A stretch of 64,000 bases of DNA, taken from contig NZ_JARXHW010000022.1 of NCBI RefSeq assembly GCF_031127805.1, forward strand, positions 10,389 to 74,388. The letters are read 5' to 3'. Shown here one piece after another: positions 61,999 to 64,000 of the stretch (position 1 is the first letter of the stretch; every line of letters begins with the position of its first letter). The notes beneath the pieces are model-generated. The model saw nothing but the letters and a program-made list of their open reading frames with translations, was not told where the DNA came from and made no database searches. Source of the DNA: Thalassobacterium maritimum (GTDB taxonomy: Bacteria > Verrucomicrobiota > Verrucomicrobiia > Opitutales > Coraliomargaritaceae). The position numbers and the translations under genes were made by a program.

Positions 61999-62010
61999 TC
62001 AATAAATTGC
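61999..62010. promoter_or_regulatory. Degenerate regulon palindrome (TCAATAAATTGC)
   Basis: One mismatch from GCAAY-NN-RTTGC, 106 bases upstream of the SSS symporter gene. Weaker evidence than the exact copies. Confidence 0.35.
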
Positions 62011-62116
62011 ACGATCTGACACGTGTTAGAGCACAAGAAGATGGGGCTCACTGCGGCGAGGCATTAGATACTGCGAATCCTGTTTTATATACAAAATTCG
62101 CGAATCCCCCCCGCCC

Positions 62117-63898
62117 ATGACCATCGAATACCTCAGCATCCTCATTTATCTCGTCTTCTTAGTCGGCCTCGGCTTTTGGGCGTCAAAAATGAACTCTTCT
62201 GTCAGCGACTACGTAGTGGGCGGCGGCAAAGCCACATGGTGGATGGCAGGCACCAGTATACTCGTGGGCGGGATCAGTGCCTTTACTTTTACCGGCAATG
62301 CCTCGGCCGCCTTCCTCTCGGGCCCGACTTTCCTGGTCATCTATGCGGCGGGCTGTTTCGGCTATTTGATCTGCGTCTTTCTGGCGCCTTGGTTTCGGCA
62401 AACCCGCGCGGAAACCTGGGCCGATGTGATGCGCGACCGCTTCGGGGTGTCTGTGGAGCAATTTAGCGTTAGCATCTCGGTGCTGACCTCGCCGCTGTCC
62501 GGAGCCATCCAACTCTATGCGCTGGCGATCTTCGCCAATGTGCTAATCCCTGAACTGGAAGTGCACTGGTTGATCTTGATCCTTGGTTCGGTCGCGGTCT
62601 TTTACTCCACCACCGGCGGTCGCTGGGCTGTGATGGCCACAGACTTTGTGCAAGGTCTGATTATGTTTGCTGTGACTTTGCTGGTGTTCCATCTCTCACT
62701 CAAAGCAGTGGGGGGATGGTCCGCCTTCTTCGGCTATTTCAGCGATCCGAAGTTCGCAGAGGATTTTAAATTTATTAAAGAGCCTGGCGCCTTCCCCAAA
62801 GATAAGTATTCTTTGAAATGGATCATCCTGATTTTTATCATGCAGATTCAGGGCTACATCAACCTCGGTACCGCGGGACGCTTCCTCACAGTCAAAGACG
62901 GCCCCTCGGCGCGCAAGGCCGCCCTACTCGCGGCGGTGCTGACCGCACTCGGCACCACGATTTGGTTCCTGCCACCGATGGCCGCACGCTTCCTAATGGA
63001 ATCTGAAATTCTCTCAATGGACATCAAGGAGCCCGCCACTGCCAGCTATGCGATGATTGCCATTCACTTGCTTCCCAATGGTCTAACAGGGCTACTACTG
63101 GCGGCGATGTTTGCCTCCACCATGAGCTCGCTTGACAGCAGTCTCAACGGCACGGCGGGCGTCATTATTCGCAATGTCATCCCCTTCTTTCGTCGCTTGT
63201 TCAAACTCCCCGAACTGCCCGATAAAAATGGACTGCGCTGGTGCCAGATCATCACACTCTTTCTGGGAGCCGCGGTCATGATCCTAGCGATCGGTATGTC
63301 GGTGCAGCAAAAATTCGAACTGTTTGAAAGCTTCCTAATGATTACAGCCATTATCAGTATGCCATTGACGATTCCCATAGTTTTGGGCCTGTGGTGCAAA
63401 CGCTTACATTGGTGGTCCTACTACATCATCGTCGCATTCGCCTCGATGCCGTCCTTGTATTTCTTCCTAGACGAACGCTCAGGCGCACGCGAGTGGTTCA
63501 TTCAAGACCGTTTACCTTGGATCTACCTAGCCGGCGCCATCGGGTTTCTGCTCAGCCTCCCCCTCTGGCGCTACGCGAAAGATAGCTACAAAGAACGCGT
63601 GGACAACTTTTTCACACGCATGCATACGCCAATTGATTTCGACAAAGAAGTCGGCGAAGGCAACGACCACGTGCAGCTCCACATGGTGGGCGTCGCTTCG
63701 CTCATCATGTCCGGTATGGTCTGCCTCTTACTCTTCGTACCCAATACGCTGCTACAGCGACTGCAAATCCTCTTTATCGTTTGTTTCATGGGAGGCATCG
63801 GTACACTGTTGACCTGGAAGGCCCGAAGCATGAAGCGGGAGCACGCACACAAGACGATTAAAGAGCTAGAGGAAGCCCCCACTCCCGAGACGACCTAA
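62117..63898 (+). CDS. Sodium:solute symporter (SSS family)
   Basis: 593-residue inner-membrane transporter with about 14 hydrophobic helices. The first helix region IYLVFLVGLGFWASK and the second block SDYVVGGGKATWWMAG are typical SSS openings. TGGRWAVMATDFVQGLIMF matches the conserved GG-AV-TD-Q motif of the family, and MSSLDSSLNGTAGVI the sodium-site loop region. It imports a substrate with Na+; with the surrounding CAZymes a sugar, possibly the monosaccharide or oligosaccharide product, is most likely. It ends 102 bases before the window edge. The long hydrophilic tail (about 565-593) is charged. Confidence 0.93.
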   Translation: MTIEYLSILIYLVFLVGLGFWASKMNSSVSDYVVGGGKATWWMAGTSILVGGISAFTFTGNASAAFLSGPTFLVIYAAGCFGYLICVFLAPWFRQTRAETWADVMRDRFGVSVEQFSVSISVLTSPLSGAIQLYALAIFANVLIPELEVHWLILILGSVAVFYSTTGGRWAVMATDFVQGLIMFAVTLLVFHLSLKAVGGWSAFFGYFSDPKFAEDFKFIKEPGAFPKDKYSLKWIILIFIMQIQGYINLGTAGRFLTVKDGPSARKAALLAAVLTALGTTIWFLPPMAARFLMESEILSMDIKEPATASYAMIAIHLLPNGLTGLLLAAMFASTMSSLDSSLNGTAGVIIRNVIPFFRRLFKLPELPDKNGLRWCQIITLFLGAAVMILAIGMSVQQKFELFESFLMITAIISMPLTIPIVLGLWCKRLHWWSYYIIVAFASMPSLYFFLDERSGAREWFIQDRLPWIYLAGAIGFLLSLPLWRYAKDSYKERVDNFFTRMHTPIDFDKEVGEGNDHVQLHMVGVASLIMSGMVCLLLFVPNTLLQRLQILFIVCFMGGIGTLLTWKARSMKREHAHKTIKELEEAPTPETT

Positions 63899-63905
63899 TG
63901 GCCCA

Positions 63906-63963
63906 GAGGCTACGCGAAAATATCACGACCAAGGTCAAGCCGTAGCCTCGAAACTCTGTTTCG
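63906..63963. other. Structured 3' region after the SSS gene (nested hairpins)
   Basis: GAGGCTACG (63906-63914) pairs perfectly with CGTAGCCTC (63941-63949). Inside its 26-base loop, GACC-AA-GGTC (63927-63936) forms a second stem. Directly after, CGAAAC-TCT-GTTTCG (63949-63963) forms a third. No T run follows, so a simple terminator is not indicated. Confidence 0.45.
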
Positions 63964-63971
63964 GGGATGGA

Positions 63972-64000
63972 GTATATCGCCCCCGGTTCAGAGAACCGAG
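63972..64000. repeat. Copy 2 of the 29-bp dispersed repeat
   Basis: Matches 441-469 at 26 of 29 positions, same orientation, with the same hairpin core GGTTC-AGA-GAACC. It probably continues beyond the window edge. Confidence 0.5.

Noticed and set aside
1..64000. CRISPR arrays, prophage, insertion sequences, biosynthetic clusters
   Set aside because: I saw no regular spacer repeats, cas genes, integrases, transposases, phage structural genes, or NRPS/PKS/RiPP genes.

Overview
The window looks like chromosomal DNA of a marine, Gram-negative, polysaccharide-degrading Verrucomicrobiota bacterium, most likely of the Opitutales/Puniceicoccales (Coraliomargarita-like) group. The pointers are three PEP-CTERM proteins, a Verru_Chthon cassette protein A homologue, a long three-domain IspG, an RND pump and a TonB-dependent receptor (so an outer membrane), and many secreted glycoside hydrolases. 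The taxonomic call is inference from gene content. I saw no prophage, CRISPR array, rRNA or insertion sequence.

Left part (1-28 kb) is mostly housekeeping. It opens with the 3' end of L-fucose isomerase and a small PEP-CTERM protein. A LysR regulator is divergent from a tripartite RND efflux operon (adaptor, pump, outer-membrane channel) followed by a MATE pump. lexA follows with its own promoter and a palindromic operator. Then come a VOC protein, a fatty acid desaturase, citramalate synthase, two identical tRNA-Gln(UUG) genes with a terminator, a DUF445 protein, ispG, a CNNM/CorC-type membrane protein, an alginate-export-like porin, an Rrf2 regulator, an orphan SecD-P1-like secreted protein with a small membrane partner, a nitrilase-family amidase, YjdM, an aldehyde dehydrogenase/DUF779 pair and a TonB-dependent receptor behind a TPP riboswitch.

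Right part (27-64 kb) is accessory and devoted to glycan use. It contains an exbB-exbD-exbD operon whose fourth gene encodes a membrane-anchored coiled-coil protein with a lectin-like end domain, a LacI and an AraC regulator, four GH5-type enzymes, a cytoplasmic clan-A TIM-barrel hydrolase, a GH130 phosphorylase/hydrolase, three SGNH/SASA esterases, an FAD oxidoreductase, a GPH symporter, an SSS symporter, a pseudopilin and a Verru_Chthon A protein. Together this reads as a beta-mannan/glucomannan or related acetylated beta-glycan locus without SusC/SusD: secreted GH5 enzymes and esterases cut and deacetylate the polymer, symporters import the products and GH130 phosphorolyses or hydrolyses them inside.

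The most striking signal is a palindrome, GCAAY-NN-RTTGC. I found nine exact copies and three one-mismatch copies, all between genes from 28.5 to 62 kb. They lie upstream of lacI itself, GH5 genes, esterase, symporter, pseudopilin and a PEP-CTERM gene. I propose it as the operator of a local glycan regulon, probably bound by the LacI protein encoded at 32.5-33.6 kb.
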